DNA of 27,695 nt from CAZGUG01 sp964625335 (lineage in GTDB: Bacteria > Bacillota > Clostridia > Ch29): contig CAZVBE010000026.1 of assembly GCA_964625335.1 (NCBI GenBank), positions 1-27,695 of the forward strand, in the 5' to 3' direction. The notes under the pieces are model-generated. The model made no database searches. It was given only the letters and a program-made list of their open reading frames with translations, and had not been told where the DNA came from. Shown one piece after another: positions 14,314-22,258 of the stretch (position 1 is its first letter; each line of letters begins with the position of its first letter). The translations under genes and the position numbers were made by a program.

Positions 14314-14745
14314 TTACTTTCGGTTATTGTCTTCAGTTATACTATAGGTCCCCCTGGCCGTTGCAACCATAGTTTGGTCAACAAACATGTCTGCCCTTAT
14401 GACCGCAGTGGTTTTACCCCTTTTTAACACTTCTCCCCTGCCGGTCACCCTCTGGCCCGCTCTTAAGGGCGCCATATAGTTTATACTCATCTCAATGGTA
14501 GGGCCGATAACATCCATGGAATAAAGCGCAGTCCCCATAACCGTATCCGCAAAGGTGGCTGTAATGCCTCCATGACAGATGCCCGATATGTTGAGGTATT
14601 TTTCCTTTATCTCCATGACCATTTCCGACCTTCCCCATGCAAGGGAGGTTATCTCCATATCCACCAGCTTCCAGGCAGGTGCTGTCCCCAGCCTTTTATT
14701 TAAGCTGTCTACTGTTTTTTTGTCGTAAATCCTGCTCTCTTCCAT
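14314..14745 (-). CDS. Hotdog-fold thioesterase (PaaI-like)
   Basis: Predicted acyl-CoA thioesterase of about 143 residues with one hotdog domain. The central helix segment ISGICHGGITATFADTVMGTA carries the HGG and following acidic residue (Asp) that define PaaI/YbdB-type enzymes. Strands such as MSINYMAPLRAGQRVTGRGEVLKRGKTTAVI complete the fold. The substrate is unknown. Two in-frame ATGs (14754 and 14745) follow the same AAAGGATGG; I favour 14745 because it has normal spacing. It sits between the SRP RNA and dnaX, a position where Bacillus has no such gene, and only 13 bases separate it from dnaX, so expression is probably coupled to the clamp loader. Confidence 0.85.
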   Translation of the reverse strand: MEESRIYDKKTVDSLNKRLGTAPAWKLVDMEITSLAWGRSEMVMEIKEKYLNISGICHGGITATFADTVMGTALYSMDVIGPTIEMSINYMAPLRAGQRVTGRGEVLKRGKTTAVIRADMFVDQTMVATARGTYSITEDNNRK

Positions 14746-14850
14746 GCCATCCATCCTTTTGTTGTTTGGTCTGATATAATGATTATACCCTATATAGGAC
14801 TAAACAAAAAGAAGGAGTGTTAACTCCTTCCCGCTGACAAAAAAATTAGA

Positions 14851-15119
14851 GGCCGTGCACCTTTCCCCGACCTATTTCCACAGGCGATACCCGGACAGTT
14901 AGCTCCAACCAGGCTTCCCTGCGGCACATGAAAGGTTTCACTTACCGCTGCTTCCTTCCGGACCTGACGGGGTTCATGAATTTCCATTGCGCAGGACCCG
15001 ATCTTCAACGCCACTTATTCGGGCCGGCCCCACAGAATATAAGCCTCAGAAAGGAATTCAACCCTGCTATAGCGGATTGCAGGTTACAGGGCGCCGCTAC
15101 ATCCCCGTCTAGCACGACC
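14851..15119 (-). ncRNA. ffs: Signal recognition particle RNA (large, Gram-positive type)
   Basis: RNA scaffold of the SRP, about 269 nt. The Ffh-binding domain IV hairpin is present as CAGGTCCGGAAGGAAGCAGC around 14950-14970 on the minus strand. The 5' end GGTCGTGC (15119-15112) pairs, with one G-U, with GCACGGCC near the 3' end (14858-14851). The 5' region (GACGGGGATGTAGCGG, then CCCTGTAACC) is the Alu domain seen in Firmicutes. A run of seven T (14845-14839) follows the 3' end as a terminator. It starts only 14 bases after the tRNA-Ser and is followed by the thioesterase and dnaX, matching the Bacillus scr-dnaX arrangement. Confidence 0.95.
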
Positions 15120-15133
15120 AAAATTATAAAAAA

Positions 15134-15227
15134 TGGCGGAGAGAGAGGGATTTGAACCCTCGAGACAGGTATCCCCGTCTACCCGCTTTCCAGGCGAGCG
15201 CCTTCAGCCAGACTCAGCCATCTCTCC
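15134..15227 (-). tRNA. tRNA-Ser (anticodon GGA)
   Basis: A 94-nt class II tRNA read from the minus strand. The acceptor stem is GGAGAGA/TCTCTCC, the anticodon stem CTCGC/GCGGG, and the loop CTGGAAA gives anticodon GGA (reads UCC and UCU). It has the long variable arm expected of serine tRNAs, a T-arm GAGGG-TTCAAAT-CCCTC, discriminator G and an encoded CCA end. It lies just upstream of the SRP RNA with a 14-base gap, so the two are probably processed from one transcript. Confidence 0.97.
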
Positions 15228-15434
15228 AGGCCAATCTACCCTACAAAAATTCTCTTATTTAGTTTGTCCCGGCGGATGCCGTTTAATTACACAAAACCTC
15301 TTGTCAAAAACCCGCCGCAGTTATTAATTTTACATCAGATGCCCGCCGTTGTCAATGCTCATTAAAATGCTATTTTGCCGACAAATTGGCTGGAAAGTGA
15401 GATTAATACAACGGCTATATTTACGCAGTTTCTT

Positions 15435-15463
15435 TTGAAACGCTTTATAATGGGTAATACTAT
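15435..15463 (+). promoter_or_regulatory. Promoter for msrB
   Basis: TTGAAA (15435-15440) and TACTAT (15458-15463) are separated by 17 bases, 36 bases before the msrB ATG. The remaining stretch from the tRNA-Ser to here (15228-15434) shows no gene that I can support. Confidence 0.65.
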
Positions 15464-15498
15464 TATAAGTCAAACAAAAATTCCCGGGAGGCTGATGT

Positions 15499-15936
15499 AT
15501 GGTTAACAAGAGTATGGAAGACAGAATCAAAAAATTGACCCCTATTCAGTACAAAGTAACCAGGGAAAACGGAACCGAACCTCCCTTTAATAACGAATTC
15601 TGGAATCACAAACAGGCAGGCATATACGTGGATGTAATAACCGGCGAACCTCTCTTTTGCTCCCTGGACAAATACGATTCGGGCTGCGGCTGGCCCAGCT
15701 TTACAAAACCTATAAGAAATGAACAAATTGTTGAAAAGGCAGACGAAAGTCTTAATATGTCAAGAACCGAGGTCAGAAGCAAAGGAGGGAACTCCCACCT
15801 GGGACACGTTTTTACCGACGGTCCGAAGCCATCCGGCCTAAGATACTGCATCAACAGCGCCGCATTAAGGTTTATCCCAGCCGGGGATTTAGAAGAGGAA
15901 GGATACGGGGAATACAAAAAACTATTTGATGGTTAA
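15499..15936 (+). CDS. msrB: Peptide-methionine (R)-S-oxide reductase
   Basis: Repairs methionine-R-sulfoxide in oxidised proteins using a redox-active cysteine. It is 145 residues. The family blocks are all visible: SGCGWPSF (61-68), the catalytic-site strand RSKGGNSHLGHVF, and GLRYCINSAALRF with Cys117 as the catalytic residue; Cys63 is a likely resolving residue. The CxxC pairs that bind zinc in many MsrB proteins are absent, so this is the zinc-free form. The start is ATG 15499 with GGGAGG 7 bases upstream. It is a single-gene unit behind its own promoter; the next gene is 143 bases away. A role in coping with air exposure is inferred. Confidence 0.95.
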   Translation: MVNKSMEDRIKKLTPIQYKVTRENGTEPPFNNEFWNHKQAGIYVDVITGEPLFCSLDKYDSGCGWPSFTKPIRNEQIVEKADESLNMSRTEVRSKGGNSHLGHVFTDGPKPSGLRYCINSAALRFIPAGDLEEEGYGEYKKLFDG

Positions 15937-16019
15937 ACTATAACAGCCGGATGTTAATACAGGACTGGTTGGGGTAATAATAGAGACAGTAAAACCGAGC
16001 TTTATATATCAATGAAAAA

Positions 16020-16051
16020 CAAGGAGACATATGTATCCATAAAACTCCTTG
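16020..16051 (+). other. Hairpin between msrB and the ferritin-like gene
   Basis: CAAGGAG (16020-16026) and CTCCTTG (16045-16051) form a 7-bp stem with an 18-base loop, followed by an AT-rich run without a true T-stretch. It could be a weak msrB terminator or part of the leader of the next gene, whose ribosome binding site starts about 13 bases later. Confidence 0.35.
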
Positions 16052-16079
16052 CTTTAATAAATCAAAGGAGGAAACTATT

Positions 16080-16388
16080 GTGCCGGATTTTGGTAACTCG
16101 TTTTCCGGGCTTGCCAGCCCCCGTAAACTGACGGAACAGGAATTGATAAGAGCAGTCAGGTTCATGATAGCGGCGGAATATGAAGCCGTCCAGTTGTATA
16201 TGCAGTTGGCTGAATCAACCGATAACAGACTGGCAATCGAAGTTTTGAAGGACGTAGCTGACGAAGAAAGGGTTCATGCAGGAGAATTTTTAAGACTGTT
16301 GAAAGAATTGGATCCCGATGAAGAAAAATTCTATAATGAGGGCGCGGAAGAAGTAGAAGAAGAAATCGAAGAGTTGAAACACAAATAA
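16080..16388 (+). CDS. Encapsulated-ferritin-like (EncFtn-type) diiron protein
   Basis: Small two-helix ferritin-like protein of 102 residues, the size of EncFtn monomers, which must dimerise to build a full diiron site. Candidate ligands are Glu33 and Glu35 in AAEYEAVQLY and the E-x2-H pair Glu63/His66 in DEERVHAGEF; these are the EncFtn ligand blocks. The N-terminal FGNSFSGLASPRKLTEQELI resembles the clostridial and thermophile members often annotated as rubrerythrin-like. The C-terminus is very acidic (EEVEEEIEEL). The probable role is ferroxidase and iron storage. I see no encapsulin gene here and no typical cargo-loading peptide at the C-terminus. The start is GTG 16080 with AAAGGAGG 8 bases upstream. 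Confidence 0.8.
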   Translation: MPDFGNSFSGLASPRKLTEQELIRAVRFMIAAEYEAVQLYMQLAESTDNRLAIEVLKDVADEERVHAGEFLRLLKELDPDEEKFYNEGAEEVEEEIEELKHK

Positions 16389-16548
16389 TCCAAAGCAGAA
16401 TTTGATATTCCTGCAGATTACAGCATATCGAAATCATTGCAGCAGGTAAATACGGAAAAAAATAGTTTGAGTGAAGAGCTGAAAAAGTGCCGGAACAAAT
16501 AGTGCAGTGTAAAAAACCTGCAAAAACCAAAAGAACATAAAATGTGAC

Positions 16549-16579
16549 AAGCCCTGTAATCATGCTAATTACAGGGCTT
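16549..16579 (+). terminator. Strong hairpin at the left edge of the PLD island
   Basis: AAGCCCTGTAAT (16549-16560) and ATTACAGGGCTT (16568-16579) form a perfect 12-bp stem with a 7-base loop. The bases after it (CTTGCG) are not a T-run, so it may be a terminator for the ferritin-like transcript, an mRNA-stabilising element, or part of an island boundary. Confidence 0.55.
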
Positions 16580-16648
16580 CTTGCGAAGGAAACAGGAGTA
16601 TGAAGAGGTGCATACGTATAATAAACTTCGTTTTTTTGACAGAAAAAA

Positions 16649-16657
16649 TGATATAAT
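16649..16657 (+). promoter_or_regulatory. Extended -10 promoter for the PLD island
   Basis: TGATATAAT (16649-16657) is an extended -10 (TGnTATAAT) 30 bases before the first ATG of the island. A TTGACA at 16636-16641 is only 10 bases from the -10 and cannot serve as its -35, so the extended -10 probably suffices. Confidence 0.55.
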
Positions 16658-16687
16658 CAGATAAAAGTATTTAAAAGGAATAGCCAT

Positions 16688-19600
16688 ATGCTTAAATCAG
16701 GATTATACGAACAAGTGATAAATAAAGAACTTGGTAGAGAGCTTGATTCGGTTACGGACAAGTTCAAATCTACTTTACCCATTAATGAAGAAGAAGCATC
16801 CAAAATATTAGCAAAATATATTTTTGAGGTTATTGAAAAGGAGCTTCAAAAAGTCAAGGACTGCGGAGGTAATTTGCAAACACAGGTAAACCTTGCCAAC
16901 AAAATTGTTAGCACAATTGTAAGCAAAACAGATATAGCTACTATAGACGCACTTTCTATTGATGAGCGTGCTGAGCAGCTTCTTGCTTTTTTTGACAAGA
17001 AAAATAGTATTTTTGCTATAAATAACAAAACGGAGATCCTCCGCCCGGTAACTTCTATTGCTCAAAGCTCATTATTTACAGGATCAATCCACGAGCCAAG
17101 CATGTATTCAGAGCTTAAAAAGGAAACTATATCCTGCGACAAAATCGATATGCTAGTCTCTTTCGTAAAATGGAGTGGCCTACGATTAATTATTGATGAA
17201 TTGCGCAGCTTTACCCAAAACGGTGGACAGCTGCGCATAATCACAACCTCTTATATGGGTGCAACAGATATAAAGGCTGTTGAAGAACTGCGTAACCTAC
17301 CGAATACAGAAATTAAGATTTCCTATGATACAAAGCGAACTCGTTTGCATGCAAAGGCTTATGTTTTCTATCGTAATACAGGATTTACAACTGCTTATGT
17401 TGGTTCTTCCAACCTTTCCAATGCAGCGATTTCAAGTGGACTTGAATGGAATATAAAGGTGACGGCCAAAGATTTGCCAGATACCATTAAAAAGATCCAA
17501 GCAACCTTCGAGAGTTACTGGAATTCTATTGAGTTTGATACATATACAGACAAACAGCAGCATCGTTTAGAGAAGGCACTAAAGGCTGAAAAGTACCTGG
17601 ACAGCAAATGCAACCTGCCCTATGCTTTTGATATTATTCCCTATCCTTATCAGCAGGAGATTTTAGATAAGTTAAAAGCGGAACGTGAGGTGCGTGGTTA
17701 CTATCGCAACCTTATTGTAGCTGCAACCGGTACTGGGAAAACGGTGATATCCGCCTTTGATTATCTGGCCTCTTGCAGGAAAAACAAAGGCACACCCAAC
17801 CGCTTATTGTTCGTGGCACATAGAGAGGAGATTTTAAAGCAGAGCATAGCCTGTTTCCGAGGGATATTAAAGGATGCAAACTTCGGTGACATGTTTGTAG
17901 GCAGTTATAAACCGAGCAGTCTTGACCATCTGTTTGTTTCTGTACAGACCTTCAATTCACAGGAACTACACACCATAACAACACCGGATTTCTACGATTA
18001 CATAATCATTGACGAGTTTCACCATGCCGCTGCCCCAACCTATCAGAAGCTGTTGTCATACTATAAGCCAAAGCTTTTGCTAGGATTAACTGCAACCCCT
18101 GAGCGTATGGACGGTAAAAATGTGCTGAATTATTTTGATAACCGTATCGCGGCAGAAATCCGTCTGCCGGAGGCTATTGACCGTAAATTGCTTTGTCCTT
18201 TCCAATATTTTGGGGTAACCGATACGGTTGATTTGGACAGCTTAAAATGGGCACGGGGCGGCTACGATAAAGCTGAACTCTCTAATATATATACCTTCAA
18301 CCAGGCGGTAGCCAATAAGCGTGCCAATATGATTATTCAATCTGTTTTGAAATATGTCACAGATATTAACGATGTGAAAGGTCTTGGCTTCTGTGTATCT
18401 ATTGACCATGCTAAGTTTATGTCTGACTGCTTTAACGCACACGGGATCCCGTCTATATTTCTTACCAGTCAATCTGGAGATGAAGAAAGAAGTACAGTCA
18501 AACAGAAGCTTGCAAGCGGCAAGGTACGTTTCGTTTTCGTCGTGAATATATACAATGAAGGCGTCGACATCCCAGAAATTAACACGATACTTTTTTTGCG
18601 TCCCACCGAAAGCTTGACGGTGTTTCTTCAACAACTGGGCCGTGGCTTACGTATTGCAGAGAACAAAGAATGTCTAACCGTACTTGATTTTATCGGGCAG
18701 GCCAATAAAAAATATAGCTTTGAGGATAGATTCGCAGCACTATTAAGCAATGCAGCACAAAACATACAGAGTGAAATCAAAGAGGGGTTTAACTCTGTGC
18801 CAAAAGGATGCTATATTCAGCTTGAGCGAAAAGCAAAAGAGCATATATTAGATAATATCCGCAGTTCCTTTGGTGTAAAATCGGGCCTTATTTCACGTAT
18901 TGCTACCTTTGAAGAGGATGCCGGAGAAACGCTCACATTAGAAACCTTCGCAGATTACTATCATCTTGATGTTCGCAATATCTATATCCGCGACAACTTC
19001 TCACGTCTTTGTGTGTTAGCAGGCATCAAGGATAATTTTGATGAACCACTTGAACGGTTGTTAAGCAAGGCATTTAAACGTATGTGCACCATTGATTCCC
19101 GCAAGTGGATTAAGTTTCTGCTTGAAGTGCTGCCCAAAGCGAATAGTTTAAATATGAGATGTCTTTCTAATGAGGAGAAACGGATGCTGCAAATGTTCCA
19201 TTTTACTGTATGGCAGAAATCAACTGATGATTGCGGCTTTGATTCCTTAAAAGATGGCCTCCTACAAATCCAAAACAACCCTGTGATGTTAGCAGAATTG
19301 ATAGAACTACTGCAGTACAACTACAATCATATTGACTTCATTGATGAACCGGTAAACCTAGGCTTCGACTGTCCATTAGATTTACATTGCACCTACACCC
19401 GAGATCAAATTCTCGTAGCAATGGATTTTATGAAGCCGTCAACGGTCCGCGAGGGTGTTAAGTTCCTTCCCGAAAAGTATACAGACGTTTTCTTTGTAAC
19501 ACTCAATAAGTCGAACAAGGACTATTCGCCAACGACCATGTATAATGACTATTCCATCAATGAGACCTTGTTCCACTGGCAAAGCCAGAGCACGACCTCG

Positions 19601-19834
19601 GAAGAATCCAGAACAGGACAACGATATATTAATCACAAAAAGCAAGGTGTCCGAGTGCTGTTGTTTGTACGGGAATATAAATCTAATATTGCAGGAGCGG
19701 CACCCTATACCTTTTTAGGTCTAGCCGATTATGTAAAACACGCAGGATCAAGACCGATGAATATTACGTGGAAACTGCATAAGCCAATTCCGGCAAAATA
19801 CTTGAAAAAGACAAATAAGTTGGTGGTTGGATAG
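16688..19834 (+). CDS. PLD-like nuclease / SF2 helicase / DUF3427 protein
   Basis: A 1048-residue protein. Residues 1-115 are helical with no domain I recognise. A phospholipase-D-like domain (about 125-285) has LHAKAYVF (His221, Lys223) and GSSNLS (239-244) followed by Glu253 in EWN, one HKD half-site. A superfamily 2 helicase follows (about 315-690): motif I AATGTGKT (345-352), DEFHH (442-446), GLTATPERMDG (466-476), and motif VI QQLGRGLR (648-655). The C-terminal part (about 740-1045, ending near FLGLADYVKHAGSRP) matches DUF3427. PLD-helicase-DUF3427 proteins occur widely in accessory and defence-type regions; the biochemical role is not established to my knowledge. Codons such as CGT for Arg are frequent here and rare in the flanking genes, suggesting transfer. 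The start is ATG 16688 with AAAGGA upstream. A second PLD protein follows at 20111. Confidence 0.85.
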   Translation: MLKSGLYEQVINKELGRELDSVTDKFKSTLPINEEEASKILAKYIFEVIEKELQKVKDCGGNLQTQVNLANKIVSTIVSKTDIATIDALSIDERAEQLLAFFDKKNSIFAINNKTEILRPVTSIAQSSLFTGSIHEPSMYSELKKETISCDKIDMLVSFVKWSGLRLIIDELRSFTQNGGQLRIITTSYMGATDIKAVEELRNLPNTEIKISYDTKRTRLHAKAYVFYRNTGFTTAYVGSSNLSNAAISSGLEWNIKVTAKDLPDTIKKIQATFESYWNSIEFDTYTDKQQHRLEKALKAEKYLDSKCNLPYAFDIIPYPYQQEILDKLKAEREVRGYYRNLIVAATGTGKTVISAFDYLASCRKNKGTPNRLLFVAHREEILKQSIACFRGILKDANFGDMFVGSYKPSSLDHLFVSVQTFNSQELHTITTPDFYDYIIIDEFHHAAAPTYQKLLSYYKPKLLLGLTATPERMDGKNVLNYFDNRIAAEIRLPEAIDRKLLCPFQYFGVTDTVDLDSLKWARGGYDKAELSNIYTFNQAVANKRANMIIQSVLKYVTDINDVKGLGFCVSIDHAKFMSDCFNAHGIPSIFLTSQSGDEERSTVKQKLASGKVRFVFVVNIYNEGVDIPEINTILFLRPTESLTVFLQQLGRGLRIAENKECLTVLDFIGQANKKYSFEDRFAALLSNAAQNIQSEIKEGFNSVPKGCYIQLERKAKEHILDNIRSSFGVKSGLISRIATFEEDAGETLTLETFADYYHLDVRNIYIRDNFSRLCVLAGIKDNFDEPLERLLSKAFKRMCTIDSRKWIKFLLEVLPKANSLNMRCLSNEEKRMLQMFHFTVWQKSTDDCGFDSLKDGLLQIQNNPVMLAELIELLQYNYNHIDFIDEPVNLGFDCPLDLHCTYTRDQILVAMDFMKPSTVREGVKFLPEKYTDVFFVTLNKSNKDYSPTTMYNDYSINETLFHWQSQSTTSEESRTGQRYINHKKQGVRVLLFVREYKSNIAGAAPYTFLGLADYVKHAGSRPMNITWKLHKPIPAKYLKKTNKLVVG

Positions 19835-19843
19835 ATACTATAA

Positions 19844-20065
19844 ATGGCACCCAGTGAAAAAATCAACCTGTATACTATTGGTGGATACAAAGAAGGAATT
19901 ACAATTAATATTGGGATAGACTATGTTATTTTCAAGACTAATTACCAATACACCGATAGAAAAATTGTTTTTATTATATCCAACACAAAATGTATATGGG
20001 TAGAATTAAAAATGGTCTCAGATAAACATATTAAATGGGTATTAAACCGTAAACTGATAAGCTAG
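19844..20065 (+). CDS. Possible small protein inside the PLD island
   Basis: A 73-codon reading frame starting 9 bases after the helicase stop. The predicted product (MAPSEKINLYTIGGYKEG... ending WVLNRKLIS) is lysine- and isoleucine-rich with two short hydrophobic strands and no recognisable domain or signal peptide. There is no convincing ribosome binding site before the ATG, although it could be reached by re-initiation after the helicase gene. The alternative is a 276-base spacer without a gene. I do not recognise a family, and I keep this entry only because it fills the gap between two co-directional island genes. Confidence 0.3.
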   Translation: MAPSEKINLYTIGGYKEGITINIGIDYVIFKTNYQYTDRKIVFIISNTKCIWVELKMVSDKHIKWVLNRKLIS

Positions 20066-20110
20066 TTTTCTCATGGCTGATAAAAAAGCTACCAGTTTGG
20101 AGGTGAAAAA

Positions 20111-22126
20111 ATGAATAACCATTTATCTTTATTTGAAGGCATTGATCAAAACGAACCACAAACATTATTTAACTCTACAGCTAGTAGAAAACATTCTAAA
20201 ATTGATGTCGTCCAAATGGAATACATAGGTGCCGAAACTCTCAGTTGGAAAGAATTGTTCGATGGTTTTAATATTTTATATGCGATTACCTATTCCTCAG
20301 GTATTGGATTTATCTGTGAACTCCTCAAGCAGTTTCAGTTCGCCGAGATTATTTTTGGCTGCAATGAAGTAATTTCCTATAGCTTGCAGGAAATTATGGC
20401 TTATCAATTAAAAACCATAGAACGTATCAGAGAAGCCGCAAATAAAACCAAGGTAGATTTACTGTCAAGGATTGATGATGACACACTACATCTGATGGTA
20501 GCGCGCCAAAAACTGTCCCATGAAAAAATATATCTTTTAGAGGCTAATGATGGACGCAAGCGAGTAATAATGGGATCTGCTAATATGTCATACTCCGCTT
20601 TTTCAGGAAAACAAAGAGAAAACATCTGTTATCTTGATGGTGAAAAAGCATTTGAATGGTATAAAAACAGCTTTGATGAGCTGAAAATTCAATGCTCGGA
20701 TGAAATTTCAACGTCTGCATTATCAACTGCAGATGATATCGAAAATCTGGAAAAAATTCCGATTATGTATACGGCTAAAGTGAAAAAGGCATTGGTAGTG
20801 GAACCTGTTCCGGAACTGAAGGACGAGGTACGTTTTGTATTGGATGTAAAAAACTTATCAGGCAAGTTCACTCCCTTTATGCCTAAGGCGGATAAGAAAG
20901 GGAAAATTCTTTTGTCACCCGAAACGACTATCCAAACACGTCGTCGGATTGTTGACGCTGCCGTTCAGGAACGTGAACTGCGCAGTGAATACCCACAATT
21001 GGTGGTGGATGTCCAAAACGATGCAGTGACATTGAATGACAAGCCTTTGGATTTATACCCAGCTAAGCAAGAAATCCAAAATGATGTTTCGCTATTTATT
21101 GAATATATGGCAGGATATGAGAAGTTCCATGGAGACATTAGCGGTATGCAGATGAAATATTTTGCCTTTGCCAACTGGTTTTTTACAACGCCCTTGATGG
21201 CGATTATGCGTAATATCGCAGTAAAGTATAATCAAAACCTGTTGCCGTATCCGGTTTTCGGGCTTGTATATGGGCAGAGCAAAGCAGGAAAAACCAGTTT
21301 CTTGGAGACACTGTTAAAGATGATGATAGGCCAAAAAACGAAAATTTCTGCACCAGAGTTTACAAGGTCAAATATAGAAAACCTGAAACGTACTGTCAAA
21401 GGTGCACCAATTATTGTTGATGACCTGACACAAACACGGTTCAGCCAACACGCCATCGAAACCATTAAAAACGACGATTTTGGTGTAGTAGACAATTTGC
21501 TGAACTATCCTGCTGTTGTCATCAGTGCTAACGAGGACGTGAAAGCAGTTACAGCAGAGGTTATTAGAAGAACGGTAATTTGTCGTATACAAGCAGGGCT
21601 AACCAATACCGAACTTATGAGGACAAACGTTGTGCGACGAGTTCAAAAAAACATAGGAACAGCCTTTTATCGCGAGTATTTGCGGCGTATGCTTGAATGC
21701 ATTCCTGAACTGTTAAATGAACTGAAAGATGACGAGCAAGCAGGCGCACCAGATATACTAAAGTTATCTTCAGAAATAATCAATAAAGTCATTAAAGAAC
21801 ATTATGCGGAACAATTGCCTTATTATGTACGTACTTTGACTTTGGAGGACTATTTCAGTGAAAAAGTCACAGGAGCTTATGCAATTAAAACCATCCAAAA
21901 TGCTTGGCAGATTAATAAAAAAGCTTTTGTTGTGGACAAAAAACATCGGCAACTCCGATACAACGCGGGACAAACCTGGGAAGCAGCCAGGATTCTGAAA
22001 GAACTCCCTGAGGATATAGAAGCGTACAAGTCCAGAGAATGGATTATTATGGATTTAGATAAAGCATGTGAGTTCTTTGAAGTAGATTTTAAAAAGCATA
22101 TCCTATTTAATTTGCTAAAAGGATGA
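20111..22126 (+). CDS. PLD-like domain / P-loop (AAA+-like) ATPase protein
   Basis: A 671-residue protein with two recognisable parts. The N-terminal part (about 35-195) is phospholipase-D-like: LSHEKIYLLE (His137, Lys139) followed by MGSANMSYSAF (154-164), a single HKD half-site resembling that of the preceding helicase protein. Residues 225-340 form a linker region I do not recognise. The C-terminal part (about 345-600) is a P-loop ATPase: Walker A GQSKAGKTS (388-396), Walker B PIIVDDLT (433-440), a sensor-like VVISANED (about 477-484), and paired arginines in EVIRRTVICRI as a possible arginine finger. The last 70 residues are rich in K and W and may bind nucleic acid (inference). The start is ATG 20111 with TTTGGAGGTG upstream. 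Codon choice matches the helicase gene, and the two probably form one system. Confidence 0.75.
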   Translation: MNNHLSLFEGIDQNEPQTLFNSTASRKHSKIDVVQMEYIGAETLSWKELFDGFNILYAITYSSGIGFICELLKQFQFAEIIFGCNEVISYSLQEIMAYQLKTIERIREAANKTKVDLLSRIDDDTLHLMVARQKLSHEKIYLLEANDGRKRVIMGSANMSYSAFSGKQRENICYLDGEKAFEWYKNSFDELKIQCSDEISTSALSTADDIENLEKIPIMYTAKVKKALVVEPVPELKDEVRFVLDVKNLSGKFTPFMPKADKKGKILLSPETTIQTRRRIVDAAVQERELRSEYPQLVVDVQNDAVTLNDKPLDLYPAKQEIQNDVSLFIEYMAGYEKFHGDISGMQMKYFAFANWFFTTPLMAIMRNIAVKYNQNLLPYPVFGLVYGQSKAGKTSFLETLLKMMIGQKTKISAPEFTRSNIENLKRTVKGAPIIVDDLTQTRFSQHAIETIKNDDFGVVDNLLNYPAVVISANEDVKAVTAEVIRRTVICRIQAGLTNTELMRTNVVRRVQKNIGTAFYREYLRRMLECIPELLNELKDDEQAGAPDILKLSSEIINKVIKEHYAEQLPYYVRTLTLEDYFSEKVTGAYAIKTIQNAWQINKKAFVVDKKHRQLRYNAGQTWEAARILKELPEDIEAYKSREWIIMDLDKACEFFEVDFKKHILFNLLKG

Positions 22127-22180
22127 TTGTACCAAAAGAAAAAGAGCAAGTTGTTTATGTAAAATTAAATCTCACTAATT

Positions 22181-22220
22181 GTGCAAGGGCTCACATGATT
22201 TACTCAAGAAGCCCTTGCAC
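22181..22220. terminator. Strong hairpin between the PLD island and leuB
   Basis: GTGCAAGGGCT (22181-22191) and AGCCCTTGCAC (22210-22220) form a perfect 11-bp stem with an 18-base loop. It lies between the 3' ends of two convergent units, so it could terminate either, but no proper T-run follows on either strand. It may also mark the right border of the island. Confidence 0.6.
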
Positions 22221-22258
22221 GCTTTACATTTACAATGTAGAAAATATGAAATTACTTT

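Noticed and set aside
16636..16657. TTGACA and TATAAT as a -35/-10 pair for the PLD island
   Set aside because: The spacer is only 10 bases, far below the 16-18 needed; an extended -10 is the better explanation.
16688..22126. CRISPR array or restriction-modification system in the island
   Set aside because: No direct repeats with regular spacers, no cas-like genes and no methyltransferase motifs were seen.
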